Source: JBDGYW01 sp964518955 (GTDB taxonomy: Bacteria > Gemmatimonadota > Gemmatimonadetes > Gemmatimonadales > GWC2-71-9). Taken from it: a DNA stretch of 64,000 nucleotides. The notes under the pieces were generated by a model. The model was given only the letters and a program-made list of their open reading frames with translations, was not told the DNA's origin and ran no database searches. This document shows positions 53,048 through 61,167 of this stretch, one piece after another; within the stretch, counting starts at the first letter, position 1; every line of letters begins with the position of its first letter. The stretch is from contig CAZFHS010000009.1 of NCBI GenBank assembly GCA_964518955.1, positions 68,964 through 132,963 on the forward strand, in the 5' to 3' direction. A program made the translations under genes and the position numbers.

Positions 53048-53488
53048 ATGCAACGTGACTACATTCTTCGCCTGATCGAGCAGGCCGGTACGATTCTGAG
53101 GCATCTGCTGCAGCGCATTCAAGCTGAGCCGGTATCCCTCGAGGAACGCACCGATGAGTTGAAGAGAGCCGCAAACCTCGGTGGGCTCGATCTAGATATG
53201 TTGCGTTTGTCTGACGTGGACGGCCTATGGCATCAGGTCGCACTCACAGGCGAAGCAGACCCAGCGCGCACCTGGCTGGCGGCCGAGACACTCTATGCGG
53301 ATGCGAAAGCGTCCGAGATAGACGATGACAAAGACGGTGCGATGCAGTCATATGTGAAGGCGGCGAGCCTGTTTCGACTCATGGAACCGACGTGGGTGCT
53401 GCCAACGGGGTTCCCGGAGGCGACGGAGCGGATCAAGGAGATCGAGGGGAAGCTCGAGAAGCTTTTTGGTGGTTTAGCCGCGGAATAA
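53048..53488 (+). CDS. DUF6483-like small helical protein
   Basis: The 146-residue protein is mainly helical: QRDYILRLIEQAGTILRHLLQRI, LERTDELKR-like helix and a TPR-like C-terminal part (AETLYADAKASEIDDDKDGAM). The N-terminal block resembles DUF6483 proteins. Function unknown. The last residues Ala-Ala-Glu and the stop codon are encoded by palindromic repeat copy 3, so the original C-terminus was probably replaced or trimmed when the repeat inserted. Confidence 0.7.
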   Translation: MQRDYILRLIEQAGTILRHLLQRIQAEPVSLEERTDELKRAANLGGLDLDMLRLSDVDGLWHQVALTGEADPARTWLAAETLYADAKASEIDDDKDGAMQSYVKAASLFRLMEPTWVLPTGFPEATERIKEIEGKLEKLFGGLAAE

Positions 53489-53617
53489 CGCGGAGGTACG
53501 CGGACAACAGCGGGACTTGATTACCCCACCCATCCCAAAATGAACTGGCGGGCGAGTGTCTACCCGCCACAACAACCAAACCACCTATTCCGCGTTCGTC
53601 CGCGTCCCTCCGCGGCC
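53478..53617. repeat. Palindromic CCGCGGA repeat, copy 3 (inverted, with internal hairpin)
   Basis: This copy lies in the opposite orientation to copies 1 and 2: its reverse complement reads GGCCGCGGAGGGACGCGGA at the left and CCGCGTTATTCCGCGGCTAA at the right, with the core TGGGTGGGGTAA...AAGTCCCGCTGTT. It contains an extra hairpin, TGGCGGG (53546-53552) with CCCGCCA (53563-53569). Both ends enter reading frames of the two convergent genes. Confidence 0.82.
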
Positions 53618-54325
53618 AACAACCCCTTTTAAGCCCCGCCAAGCTAACGTGATCAGCAGCAGCGCAAGCAGCACAATCCACGGCAGGAACTTCACCCATC
53701 CCTGCTCGAACGACGACAGCATTTCGCGGAACAGGTCGAAGAGCCACACCAGTGAGACTACTGACAGTAGATGCCCAGCAAAGACTGAGGTGAACACTAC
53801 CCAGGTGCGCATACCGAGCAGGTAGCCCACCACACCGCCAACCAGCGCACCCGTGCTCCAGAAGGGGAAGAAGACGAACGTCCAAAGCCCAACCACGCCC
53901 CACGGTTCAACCACTTTTCGGTTCTTCTCTGCCGTGCGACGTACCCGTTCGACTGTACCTCGAAGTAGACGGTGACCGGAAACACCCTCGTACGCTGCCA
54001 CCACCCAAGGGTAAAGCACCAGCAAGAGAATGATGTCTTCCAGGCCGTTTTGCAGCAGCAGGTAGAACGACCCAAACCCGCTCGCGATTCCGTCTGCGAT
54101 GCTGACGGCGCGGCCGAGGAAGAGAAGTTCGAGTACCAGGCGCCAACCTTGCGCGTACGGTTCAGGGTCAACTATTCCCCAGACGACGAGAACGGCAGCC
54201 CACCCCAAGAATATGCCCCAACCGAAACGATGTATGCGCCGCAACTCGGGACGCATCGTCAGAGGGGCGGTGAGCAGCTCCTCGTCGCTCAGATAGAAAT
54301 CGTCAGCCTTTGGTTCTTCGTTCAC
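53585..54325 (-). CDS. COG2426-type (small multidrug export-like) membrane protein
   Basis: The GTG start gives a 246-residue protein with five or six membrane helices. The central pair of blocks, LFLGRAVSIADGIASGFGSF... and VVGLWTFVFFPFWSTGALVGGVVGYLLGM, is like the COG2426/Sm_multidrug_ex family. The cytoplasmic N-terminus (EEPKADDFYLSDEELL) is acidic. Transport function in this family is not proven. The last ten residues (GRGGTRTNAE-type tail) and the stop come from palindromic repeat copy 3. The gene lies 12 bases after the M20 peptidase gene on the same strand. Confidence 0.75.
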   Translation of the reverse strand: MNEEPKADDFYLSDEELLTAPLTMRPELRRIHRFGWGIFLGWAAVLVVWGIVDPEPYAQGWRLVLELLFLGRAVSIADGIASGFGSFYLLLQNGLEDIILLLVLYPWVVAAYEGVSGHRLLRGTVERVRRTAEKNRKVVEPWGVVGLWTFVFFPFWSTGALVGGVVGYLLGMRTWVVFTSVFAGHLLSVVSLVWLFDLFREMLSSFEQGWVKFLPWIVLLALLLITLAWRGLKGVVGRGGTRTNAE

Positions 54326-54337
54326 GTTCTCTTAGGG

Positions 54338-55678
54338 TCACCTGGTTAGTCTGTACATCAGAATCGCTGCGCGCGCGGTAGCGATCGGCAGCGACGACAG
54401 GTACAACCGATCGTCTTCCGAATGCGCTCCCCAACCGTGCGGTCCCAATCCCGACAGTGCCTCCATTCCATCGGCTACGAACGAGATGTCTGCCGCACCC
54501 CGCTGACTTGGATCGAGCGGTTCGATCGGCCCGTAACCGAGTGCCCTGCTTATTTCATCATAGATGACCATCAGTGAATCGTTCGCCGGCTTCGGCGACA
54601 TCGCCGGGTAGCCGTCGTTGAAGGTGATCTCAGCGGTTGTTTGCGGCAGATTCTGGGCGACAATCTGACGCATCCTCTCGCGAGCCTGTTCCTTCTGCTC
54701 TTCCGAAATGAAACGTAGGCCGCCGTGTACGGTCACAGAATTGGGTATGACGTTGGTCTTCCCGTATGCGTCGCCGGAGGCCGTGGTCCTATCGTAGGCG
54801 ACCTCAGTGCCGCCAAGAACGATCCCGGCATTGAAGGAGAGGTACTCGGGGCCGCGCACTTCCTCGTGAAACGCATTCAAGATGCGTGCTGCCTCGAAGA
54901 CCGCACCGCTGCCGTACGTATCGCTGAAGATCCGTCCCGAGTGTCCGGTCCTACCCGTGGTCGTCAGCATCCAATTGCTGCTGCCTTTTCGCGCAACCGT
55001 CACATTGTTGATCCCCACACAGCCTTCGAAACCCAAAGCCACATCGCTTTGCTCAGCTGCGGCGATCAAGTCGCCGCGCACGATCGAGATTTCGCCGCCG
55101 GGGCGCTCCTCGTCGCCGATGAGTGCGACCGTGACGGTGATGTCGTCCAAGAATCCCGCCTGTTGGAGCGCCTTCAGTGCGTAGACGATCACTACGTCGC
55201 CGCCCTTCATGTCCGATGCGCCGGGGCCGAAGAGTGTGTCTCCGCGAATTTCGGCTGTCTGAAACGGGCTATCCTTTTCGAAGACGGTGTCGAGATGACC
55301 GATCATCAGAAGCTTTTTGCCGCGAGTCCCCGCGTGGGTCGCAAACAGGTGGCCGCCGCGTTCGATCTCCGGAGGGAAGCCGATCCACTCGGTCGTCATG
55401 CCGATTTCGTCGAGCGCTGCCGAGAACACTGCACCTACCTCGCGCACGCCATCAGAGTTCAGTGTGCCGCTATTGATGTTCACCGTTCGTTCGAGCAAAT
55501 CGACGGCGTCGTCGTTGTTGGCAAGGACGATTTCGTGGATCTCGCGTTCGATGTCGGAGAGGGTCGGCACGACATCGGATTGAGCCTGCTCCTGCGCGGG
55601 CTCAGAACAGGCCGTAGTCAGGAATATGCCGACCAATGTCATCAGTGCGACGGAAACGAATCTCCGCATGGCTGCCAT
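54338..55678 (-). CDS. Lipoprotein M20 family metallopeptidase (glutamate carboxypeptidase-like)
   Basis: The 446-residue protein has a lipoprotein signal with lipobox TTAC (MRRFVSVALMTLVGIFLTTAC from the second ATG at 55669, which is an equally good start). M20 metal-site motifs are visible: MIGHLDTVF with the first ligand histidine and aspartate, GPGASDMKGGDVV, IGDEERPG with the catalytic glutamate, EGCVG and the late GWGAHSEDDRL histidine. A dimerisation domain (SSNWMLTTTGRTGHSGRIF) is inserted. CPG2-like enzymes cleave C-terminal glutamate or small peptides with zinc. It is followed closely by the COG2426-type gene. Confidence 0.93.
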   Translation of the reverse strand: MAAMRRFVSVALMTLVGIFLTTACSEPAQEQAQSDVVPTLSDIEREIHEIVLANNDDAVDLLERTVNINSGTLNSDGVREVGAVFSAALDEIGMTTEWIGFPPEIERGGHLFATHAGTRGKKLLMIGHLDTVFEKDSPFQTAEIRGDTLFGPGASDMKGGDVVIVYALKALQQAGFLDDITVTVALIGDEERPGGEISIVRGDLIAAAEQSDVALGFEGCVGINNVTVARKGSSNWMLTTTGRTGHSGRIFSDTYGSGAVFEAARILNAFHEEVRGPEYLSFNAGIVLGGTEVAYDRTTASGDAYGKTNVIPNSVTVHGGLRFISEEQKEQARERMRQIVAQNLPQTTAEITFNDGYPAMSPKPANDSLMVIYDEISRALGYGPIEPLDPSQRGAADISFVADGMEALSGLGPHGWGAHSEDDRLYLSSLPIATARAAILMYRLTR

Positions 55679-55723
55679 CTCGGGGCTCCGTGTTTGGTGA
55701 TATGAGAAGGTAGTTGGTGGGGT

Positions 55724-55757
55724 GGAGGAGAGGGAGAGGAGGGAGGGGAGGGAGGGG
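55724..55757 (+). repeat. 34-base G/A tract upstream of kinase 1
   Basis: An uninterrupted purine run (GGAGGAGAGGGAGAGGAGGG and further GGGA units) directly 5' of the bipartite promoter-like element of the first kinase. It is the fourth tract of this type in the window and the only one not at a gene's 3' end on the sense strand. Confidence 0.8.
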
Positions 55758-55797
55758 CTCTAGCGGACCCAGGGACCTTGCCACATTTTAGCCGAGC
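55758..55797 (+). promoter_or_regulatory. Bipartite promoter-like element of kinase 1
   Basis: CTCTAGCG (55758) and GCCACATTTTAGCCGA (55780-55795) are found with identical spacing upstream of the second kinase (61168 and 61190-61205). In both cases an ATG follows the 16-base block after two bases. No Shine-Dalgarno is visible in either, so it may be a promoter for a leaderless or short-leader transcript. Confidence 0.55.
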
Positions 55798-55917
55798 ATG
55801 GGGGAAACCACGATTTCAGATTTGAGATTTGAGATTTGTGATTTGAGATTTTGTGGTGCGAGGGAAATCACACATCACACATCACACATCGCAAATCACA
55901 AATCCAACGCTATATGA
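55798..55917 (+). CDS. 39-residue leader ORF ending in ATGA at the kinase 1 start
   Basis: The ATG at 55798 occupies exactly the position that is the start codon in kinase 2 (two bases after GCCACATTTTAGCCGA). It opens 39 codons (MGETTISDLRFEICDLRF...) across the heptamer repeat and stops at TGA 55915-55917, overlapping the ATG of kinase 1 at 55914. This suggests translational coupling by re-initiation. The peptide itself, made of repeat sequence, is probably not functional. Confidence 0.4.
   Translation: MGETTISDLRFEICDLRFCGAREITHHTSHIANHKSNAI
55812..55904. repeat. Seven-base-periodic inverted repeat
   Basis: The left arm is built from GATTTGA/GATTTGT units and the right arm from CACATCA/AATCACA units, roughly its reverse complement, around TTTGTGGTGCGAGGG. 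The transcript could fold into a long, AU-rich imperfect hairpin directly before the kinase start. A shorter related string, GATTTCAGATATGAGAT, appears just after kinase 2 at 63935. Confidence 0.85.
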
Positions 55918-58634
55918 GCGACATCTCCGACCGACTGGCATCTGCGTTGGCCGATCGCTACACCATCGAGCGCGAACTCGGTGCTGGCGGCATGGCGACG
56001 GTATACCTCGCCCACGATATCAAGCACGACCGCAAGGTGGCGGTGAAGGTGCTGAGGCCGGAACTGGGTGCAGTTCTCGGCACTGAACGCTTTCTCAACG
56101 AGATCAAAGTCACCGCCAATCTGAGTCATCCCCATATCCTGCCACTGCTGGATTCAGGGATTGCCGAGGAGCCACCGTCCGCCCGTCCGCCTGACCGCCC
56201 GTCCGCCTTCCTCTATTACGTCATGCCTTTTGTTGAGGGAGAGTCTCTCAGAGACAAGCTCAGTCGCGAGAAGCAACTTTCGATAGAAGAGTCAATCGAA
56301 ATCGCGAAGTCTGTAGCCAGCGCTCTCGACTACGCTCATCGTCAGAACGTCATTCACCGAGACATAAAGCCTGAGAATATTCTGCTCCACGACGGTCAGC
56401 CGGTTGTTGCTGACTTTGGGATTTCGCTTGCGGTGTCTGCGGCGGGCGGAACGCGTCTTACAGAAACCGGTCTCTCACTCGGCACGCCCCAGTACATGAG
56501 CCCCGAGCAGGCAACAGGCGACCGCGAAGTCGATGGCAGGAGTGACATCTATTCCCTCGCGTGTGTGCTGTACGAGATGCTGAGTGGCGAACCTCCGCAC
56601 ACTGGGCCGACTGTACAGGCGGTGATTGCCAAGGTCGTCACCGATCGTCCGCGGCCCATTGGTGAGCTTCGAGATACAGTGCCAAATCAGGTTGCAGCTA
56701 GTTTGCACCAAGCGTTGGCGAAGCTGCCGGCTGATCGGTTTGCCGACGCGGCGGAGTTTAGCAGGGCACTCGCAACGCCGAGCGCTGTGTCGTTTGACAC
56801 CGTTCCATACGAGGCAGGAGGGGCTGGGCGGCTGAGCGTGGGCGAGGTCATGCGCAAGCCTGCCGTTTGGGGAGTCCTAGCACTGGTATTGATCGTAGGT
56901 ATTGGGCTTGGGTGGTGGCTCACTCCTTCGACCGAACCTTTTTCCTCGCCAGTGAGGTTTTTGATCGAAGCGCGACCGTGGGTTGAGTTATTTGCATCAG
57001 GGCCGAAGGTTGCGGTGTCACCTGACGGGCGAGACATCGTTTACGTGGGCGATGACAGACCGCTCGCCGCGTCCAATTCAGTCGCGAATCGCATGCTTTA
57101 CCGGCGATCGTTGGATGCGCTGGAGGTTGTGCCGCTACAGGACACTGAAGGCGCGAGCCTACCCTGTTTTTCTCCAGACGGCCGTTGGATTGCGTTCCTT
57201 GTCGGAGACGCTTTGATGAGGGTGGCCGTTACAGGAGGTCCATCGGAAAAGATCACTGACGTTGCCGGTCGGGCCATCCGTGGAATCAGCTGGGGTGAAG
57301 GCGATGTGATCGTTTATGCCCGCGATGGCGTGTCTGGTCTGGTTCGCATGGATGCTGACGGCCAATCGGTTGATACGATTTTTGCATTCGGTTCGGAGAA
57401 TGTAAACGCAGCCTTCAGGTGGCCCGAAATTATCCCAGGAGGACAAGCGGCACTCGTGTCCAAGTGGGCAGTTGGTCCGGACAGCGCGGTAGTTGGTGTG
57501 CTCGACTTCGAAATGGGTGTCTTCACGCCTTTAATAATCGGAGTCCGCGCACTGTCGCTGGGAAGCGGAAACCTTGCGATCGCGAGGCAAGATGGATCTC
57601 TGCTTGTTGCGTCGTATGACCATGGAACCCTCAGTTTGGGACAATCGGTACCGGTAGTCGACGGAGTGCGGTCGTACTTTGGAGGAGCTGCACAATTTGC
57701 CATCAGTAGAGGTGGCACGCTCGTATACCAGTCAATTCAAACTTGGCACAAGTCACTGGTCCTGGTTGATCGCAGTGGTACGTACGAGCAGTGGCCCATC
57801 AGCAGGAACTTCTGGTGGGCTAATTCGCCTAGGGTCTCACCGGATGGAGATCTGGTGGTTCTGACCGTTGCTGGCGTAAACGATGCTGATTTGTGGATCT
57901 ACGATGTACGCGGCCAATCGATATCGGAGTTTGCCAACGAGGGCACGAATCAGTGGGCGCATTGGTCATCTGATGGAAGGGAATTAACGTTTCAATCGAC
58001 ACGTCGCCGCGTTGGGAACATTTACCGAGCTCCGATCGACGGCAGTAGGTCGGCTGAGCTTCTAATTCCTGATTCTCTCATCCTCTGGACTAGCGACTGG
58101 GCCCCAGATGGACAGACCTTGGCTTATGTGAGGCTCGACCCCGCCGGAAGCGGTTACGATATCCTTACTCACACCTCCGATGGTTACCCGGCTTCGCGAC
58201 CGTTCATCGACAGTGAGCATGACGAACGGACACCAGCCATCTCGCCGAACGGTAGGTGGATCGCATACGTCTCGGATGAGTCAGGCATTGAAGAAGTGTA
58301 CGTGCGCCCATTCCCACAGGGAGGTCGGCAGGTCCAGGTCTCCACTGGTGGAGGTGCAAAACCGGTCTGGGCGCCAGATGGTCGTGAGCTGTTCTTCGTC
58401 CGAAATGCGGACTTCGTTTCAGCTCGTGTAGTAGCCGGTGAGGAATTTCGTGTTTTGGAGCGCACCACGTTGTTTTCGGGCGACTTCGTGGCCTCTGGCT
58501 TTGACGTTATGCCGGATGGCGATCACTTCTTGATGATTTTGCCGCACGGTGAGAGACCTTCCGAGCTTGTCGTAGTCACCGACTTCCTCGCCGAGGTCGA
58601 AGAACGGCTTGCGGCGTTGGCGGGAGAGTCGTAG
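55914..58634 (+). CDS. Membrane Ser/Thr protein kinase with TolB-like propeller (kinase 1)
   Basis: The ATG at 55914 aligns with the kinase 2 start and gives 906 residues; an in-frame TTG at 55851 lies within the repeat. The Hanks-type kinase has glycine loop ELGAGGMATV (21-30), K45 in VAVKVL, catalytic HRDIKPEN with D150, DFG at 168-ish and SLGTPQYMSPEQ. A Pro/Arg-rich insert (EEPPSARPPDRPS) sits at about 85-97. One membrane helix (about 315-336, GVLALVLIVGIGLGWWL) leads to an outer WD40/TolB-type propeller (VSPDGRDIVYVGDD, ISPNGRWIAYVSDE). The layout is that of PknB-like receptors with a periplasmic sensor. Kinase 2 at 61208 is a clear paralogue. Confidence 0.95.
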   Translation: MSDISDRLASALADRYTIERELGAGGMATVYLAHDIKHDRKVAVKVLRPELGAVLGTERFLNEIKVTANLSHPHILPLLDSGIAEEPPSARPPDRPSAFLYYVMPFVEGESLRDKLSREKQLSIEESIEIAKSVASALDYAHRQNVIHRDIKPENILLHDGQPVVADFGISLAVSAAGGTRLTETGLSLGTPQYMSPEQATGDREVDGRSDIYSLACVLYEMLSGEPPHTGPTVQAVIAKVVTDRPRPIGELRDTVPNQVAASLHQALAKLPADRFADAAEFSRALATPSAVSFDTVPYEAGGAGRLSVGEVMRKPAVWGVLALVLIVGIGLGWWLTPSTEPFSSPVRFLIEARPWVELFASGPKVAVSPDGRDIVYVGDDRPLAASNSVANRMLYRRSLDALEVVPLQDTEGASLPCFSPDGRWIAFLVGDALMRVAVTGGPSEKITDVAGRAIRGISWGEGDVIVYARDGVSGLVRMDADGQSVDTIFAFGSENVNAAFRWPEIIPGGQAALVSKWAVGPDSAVVGVLDFEMGVFTPLIIGVRALSLGSGNLAIARQDGSLLVASYDHGTLSLGQSVPVVDGVRSYFGGAAQFAISRGGTLVYQSIQTWHKSLVLVDRSGTYEQWPISRNFWWANSPRVSPDGDLVVLTVAGVNDADLWIYDVRGQSISEFANEGTNQWAHWSSDGRELTFQSTRRRVGNIYRAPIDGSRSAELLIPDSLILWTSDWAPDGQTLAYVRLDPAGSGYDILTHTSDGYPASRPFIDSEHDERTPAISPNGRWIAYVSDESGIEEVYVRPFPQGGRQVQVSTGGGAKPVWAPDGRELFFVRNADFVSARVVAGEEFRVLERTTLFSGDFVASGFDVMPDGDHFLMILPHGERPSELVVVTDFLAEVEERLAALAGES

Positions 58635-58637
58635 AGC

Positions 58638-59906
58638 ATGTTCATCACTCGGCTCTTCATGGCGTTCACTTTCTTTGCTGCAACCGGCTCTGTCCTGACT
58701 GGACAAGGTCTCCCTTCATCTTCACCTGAAGAGGTAGGCCTCTCGAGCGAGCGGCTGAACCGTCTCGACAGTGTGATGCAGGCTTACATATCGTCGGGCA
58801 AGGTCCCGGGAGTAGTCACTGTCGTTGCACGCCGTGGCAAGGTCGCTCACGTACGAGCCCAAGGGCTGATGGATGTCGAGGCCGGCCATCCGATGACCGA
58901 AAACGCCATCTTTCGAATGGCGTCGATGACCAAACCGATCACTAGTGTTGCGGTGCTGATGTTGTATGAGGAAGGACGATTCCTGCTGGAAGATCCTGTG
59001 TCGAGGTTCATCCCGGTGTTTGGCGCCATGCAGGTCGTCGAGAATCCGGATGCACCTGTATCGGATTGGATACTCCACGCTGTCGATCGTGAGCCAACGA
59101 TCCGCGATCTCCTGACACATACGGCTGGAATCTCCGCATGTGCCGGTACGACACCGCTCGATTCGATGTGTCGAGACGTACGCCGGCCTCGCAGTCAATC
59201 GCTCCGGCAGTATGTCGAACGGTTCGCAGCTGTTCCGCTCGTCTACCAACCGGGCACGGATTGGGTCTACAGTGCGTCAACAGACACACTCGGCTATCTC
59301 GTCGAAGTCGTGTCCGGCATGCCATTCGAGGAATTCCTGGAGCAGAGGATCTTTGCACCGCTGGGGATGGACGACACCGGCTTCTTTGTCGCGGGCGAAG
59401 AAGCCGATAGACTCGCTACGCTGTACCGCGTCATCGAAGACAGTGGTTTCAATGAGTCGAGTCAGGGGTGGCCATTCGATCCTCCGAGTGCTCCCTCGGG
59501 TGCTGGTGGGCTGCTCTCCACTGCCTCTGACTATGTGCGGTTCGCGCAGATGCTGTTGAACGGCGGTGAACTCGATGGTGCGAGGATTCTCGGTAAGAAG
59601 ACCGTCGAGTTGGTGACAATGGATCACCTCCCGCCGGGAGTGACACTGCCCGAGATCTTCTACAACACCTATCGTCTGGGAGGCTACGGCTTCGGCCTAG
59701 GGGTGCGGGTGCGCACGGACGTTGCTCAGTCTCAGATACTCGGCTCACCTGGCGAATACGGTTGGGCGGGCGCGTTTGAGACCTACTTCCTGGTCGATCC
59801 TGAGGAAGAGCTGGTGGCTATGTTCTTGATGCAGCTCGCTCCCTCTGGCTTCTATCCTTTGAGGCGTGTGTTCAACAACCTGGTGTATCAGGCGATCGAG
59901 AATTAA
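58638..59906 (+). CDS. Serine hydrolase of the beta-lactamase/class C family
   Basis: The ATG follows the kinase stop by 3 bases, so the gene is probably cotranscribed. The 422-residue protein has a signal peptide (MAFTFFAATGSVLTG), the S96-MTK99 active-site motif in RMASMTKPITS, the YSA motif in TDWVYSASTDTLGYL, and RIFAPLGMDDTGFF as in EstB/class C relatives. A late block GGYGFGLGVRVR precedes GEYGWAGAFETYFLVDP, which stands at the KTG-equivalent position. Such enzymes act as esterases or D-peptidases rather than antibiotic-resistance beta-lactamases; substrate unknown. Confidence 0.92.
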   Translation: MFITRLFMAFTFFAATGSVLTGQGLPSSSPEEVGLSSERLNRLDSVMQAYISSGKVPGVVTVVARRGKVAHVRAQGLMDVEAGHPMTENAIFRMASMTKPITSVAVLMLYEEGRFLLEDPVSRFIPVFGAMQVVENPDAPVSDWILHAVDREPTIRDLLTHTAGISACAGTTPLDSMCRDVRRPRSQSLRQYVERFAAVPLVYQPGTDWVYSASTDTLGYLVEVVSGMPFEEFLEQRIFAPLGMDDTGFFVAGEEADRLATLYRVIEDSGFNESSQGWPFDPPSAPSGAGGLLSTASDYVRFAQMLLNGGELDGARILGKKTVELVTMDHLPPGVTLPEIFYNTYRLGGYGFGLGVRVRTDVAQSQILGSPGEYGWAGAFETYFLVDPEEELVAMFLMQLAPSGFYPLRRVFNNLVYQAIEN

Positions 59907-59998
59907 GCGGTACGGGCGCCCAATTGATGTTCTGGAATGGGCACCAGATGTCCAAACTCTTGCATTTTGGAAACGACAATTCCATTTTGAGTGCAATT

Positions 59999-61159
59999 AT
60001 GGAATTACTACCTCGGTTCTTCCAGACTCCTGAGCGCAGCTTTTTTCTTTTTGGACCGCGTGGCACCGGCAAGTCGACATGGCTCAAAGCCGTTTTTCCT
60101 GACGCCCTTTTTATCGACCTCTTGAAACCAGATGCCTTTCGCCAGCTCAAGGCGCGTCCTGAACGGCTGTCGGAATTGGTCGCAGGCTCACCTGGGCAAC
60201 GGTCGGTTGTCGTTGACGAAGTTCAGCGCGTGCCGGAGTTGCTCCACGTTGTCCATGATCTCATCGAACAGCAATCCGGCAAACAGTTCATACTGACCTG
60301 CTCGAGTGCCCGCAAGCTTCGCCGAGGTGGCGTGGACCTGCTGGCCGGACGCGCAATACAGCGAACCATGCATCCGTTCATGGCAGCGGAGCTGCCGGAC
60401 TTCGAACTGGATGCCGCTCTCGAGACGGGCCTGCTGCCGTTGGTGCTGGCCGCCGATGAACCTCAGGAGGTGCTATCGGCTTACGTCTCCCTGTATCTAG
60501 AGGAGGAGGTTCAGCGGGAAGGGTGGGTGCGCAACCTCGGGAATTTCGCCCGGTTTCTCGAGGCGCTGAGCTTCTCGCACGCTTCGGTGCTGAACGTAAG
60601 CAACGTCGCTCGGGACTGTCAGGTCGAACGACGTACGGTGCAAGGATTCCTCGAAGTGTTGAACGATCTCTTGCTCTGTTTCACGGTGCCGATATTCAGC
60701 AGGCGTGCACAAAGGAAAACAACGACTCACCCCAAGTTCTACTATTTCGATGCAGGAGTGTATCGCTCGATGCGACCGCGTGGTCCGTTGGACCGGGCGG
60801 AGGAAATCGACGGCTGTGCCTTCGAGGGTTTGGTGGCACAGCATCTCAAGGCCTGGATCGCGCACTCAGGTGGAGATGCTGGGCTGTATTTCTGGCGAGC
60901 ACGCGCTGGGACCGAGGTCGATTTCGTCGTTTACGGCGACACTGGCTTCTGGGCGATAGAGGTCAAAAACTCTGCTGCTGTTCGTTCAAATGACCTTCGC
61001 TCCCTGAAATCGTTCAGAACAGAGTACCCGGAGTGTGAGGCCGCGCTTCTTTACCGCGGCACCGAGAGGTTGCTGATCGACGGAGTCTGGTGTCTGCCGG
61101 GAGAGGAGTTCCTTCGGCATCTTCACCCGCGAGAAGACCTGCTTGCTCGAGTGAAGTAG
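59999..61159 (+). CDS. AAA ATPase with DUF4143 domain
   Basis: The ATG at 59999 gives the typical N-terminus MELLPRFFQTPERSFFLFGPRGTGKST with Walker A at 19-26 (quoted here in part as GPRGTGKS). Walker B is VVVDEVQRVPELL, and SSARKLRRGGVDLLAGRA is the sensor block of this family. The C-terminal DUF4143 region has FYYFDAGVYR and a PD-(D/E)XK-like end (RAGTEVDFVV, WAIEVKNS). These ATPases are widespread, laterally mobile and of unknown role. The 5' region (59950-60060) is noticeably AT-rich compared with neighbours and contains loosely inverted TTGCATTTTGGAA / TTCCATTTTG blocks, consistent with transfer and possibly autoregulation. Confidence 0.92.
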   Translation: MELLPRFFQTPERSFFLFGPRGTGKSTWLKAVFPDALFIDLLKPDAFRQLKARPERLSELVAGSPGQRSVVVDEVQRVPELLHVVHDLIEQQSGKQFILTCSSARKLRRGGVDLLAGRAIQRTMHPFMAAELPDFELDAALETGLLPLVLAADEPQEVLSAYVSLYLEEEVQREGWVRNLGNFARFLEALSFSHASVLNVSNVARDCQVERRTVQGFLEVLNDLLLCFTVPIFSRRAQRKTTTHPKFYYFDAGVYRSMRPRGPLDRAEEIDGCAFEGLVAQHLKAWIAHSGGDAGLYFWRARAGTEVDFVVYGDTGFWAIEVKNSAAVRSNDLRSLKSFRTEYPECEAALLYRGTERLLIDGVWCLPGEEFLRHLHPREDLLARVK

Positions 61160-61167
61160 TAATCAAC

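Noticed and set aside
54725..55705. Open frame of 326 codons on the plus strand
   Set aside because: Antisense to the M20 peptidase with intact catalytic motifs; composition is that of a mirror frame.
55812..55904. Heptamer array as a CRISPR
   Set aside because: Units are 7 bases with no spacers and no cas genes; it is an inverted, AT-rich repeat.
58638..59906. Antibiotic-resistance beta-lactamase
   Set aside because: The sequence has class C-like SxxK and YSA motifs but resembles esterase/D-peptidase relatives, and the context shows no resistance genes.
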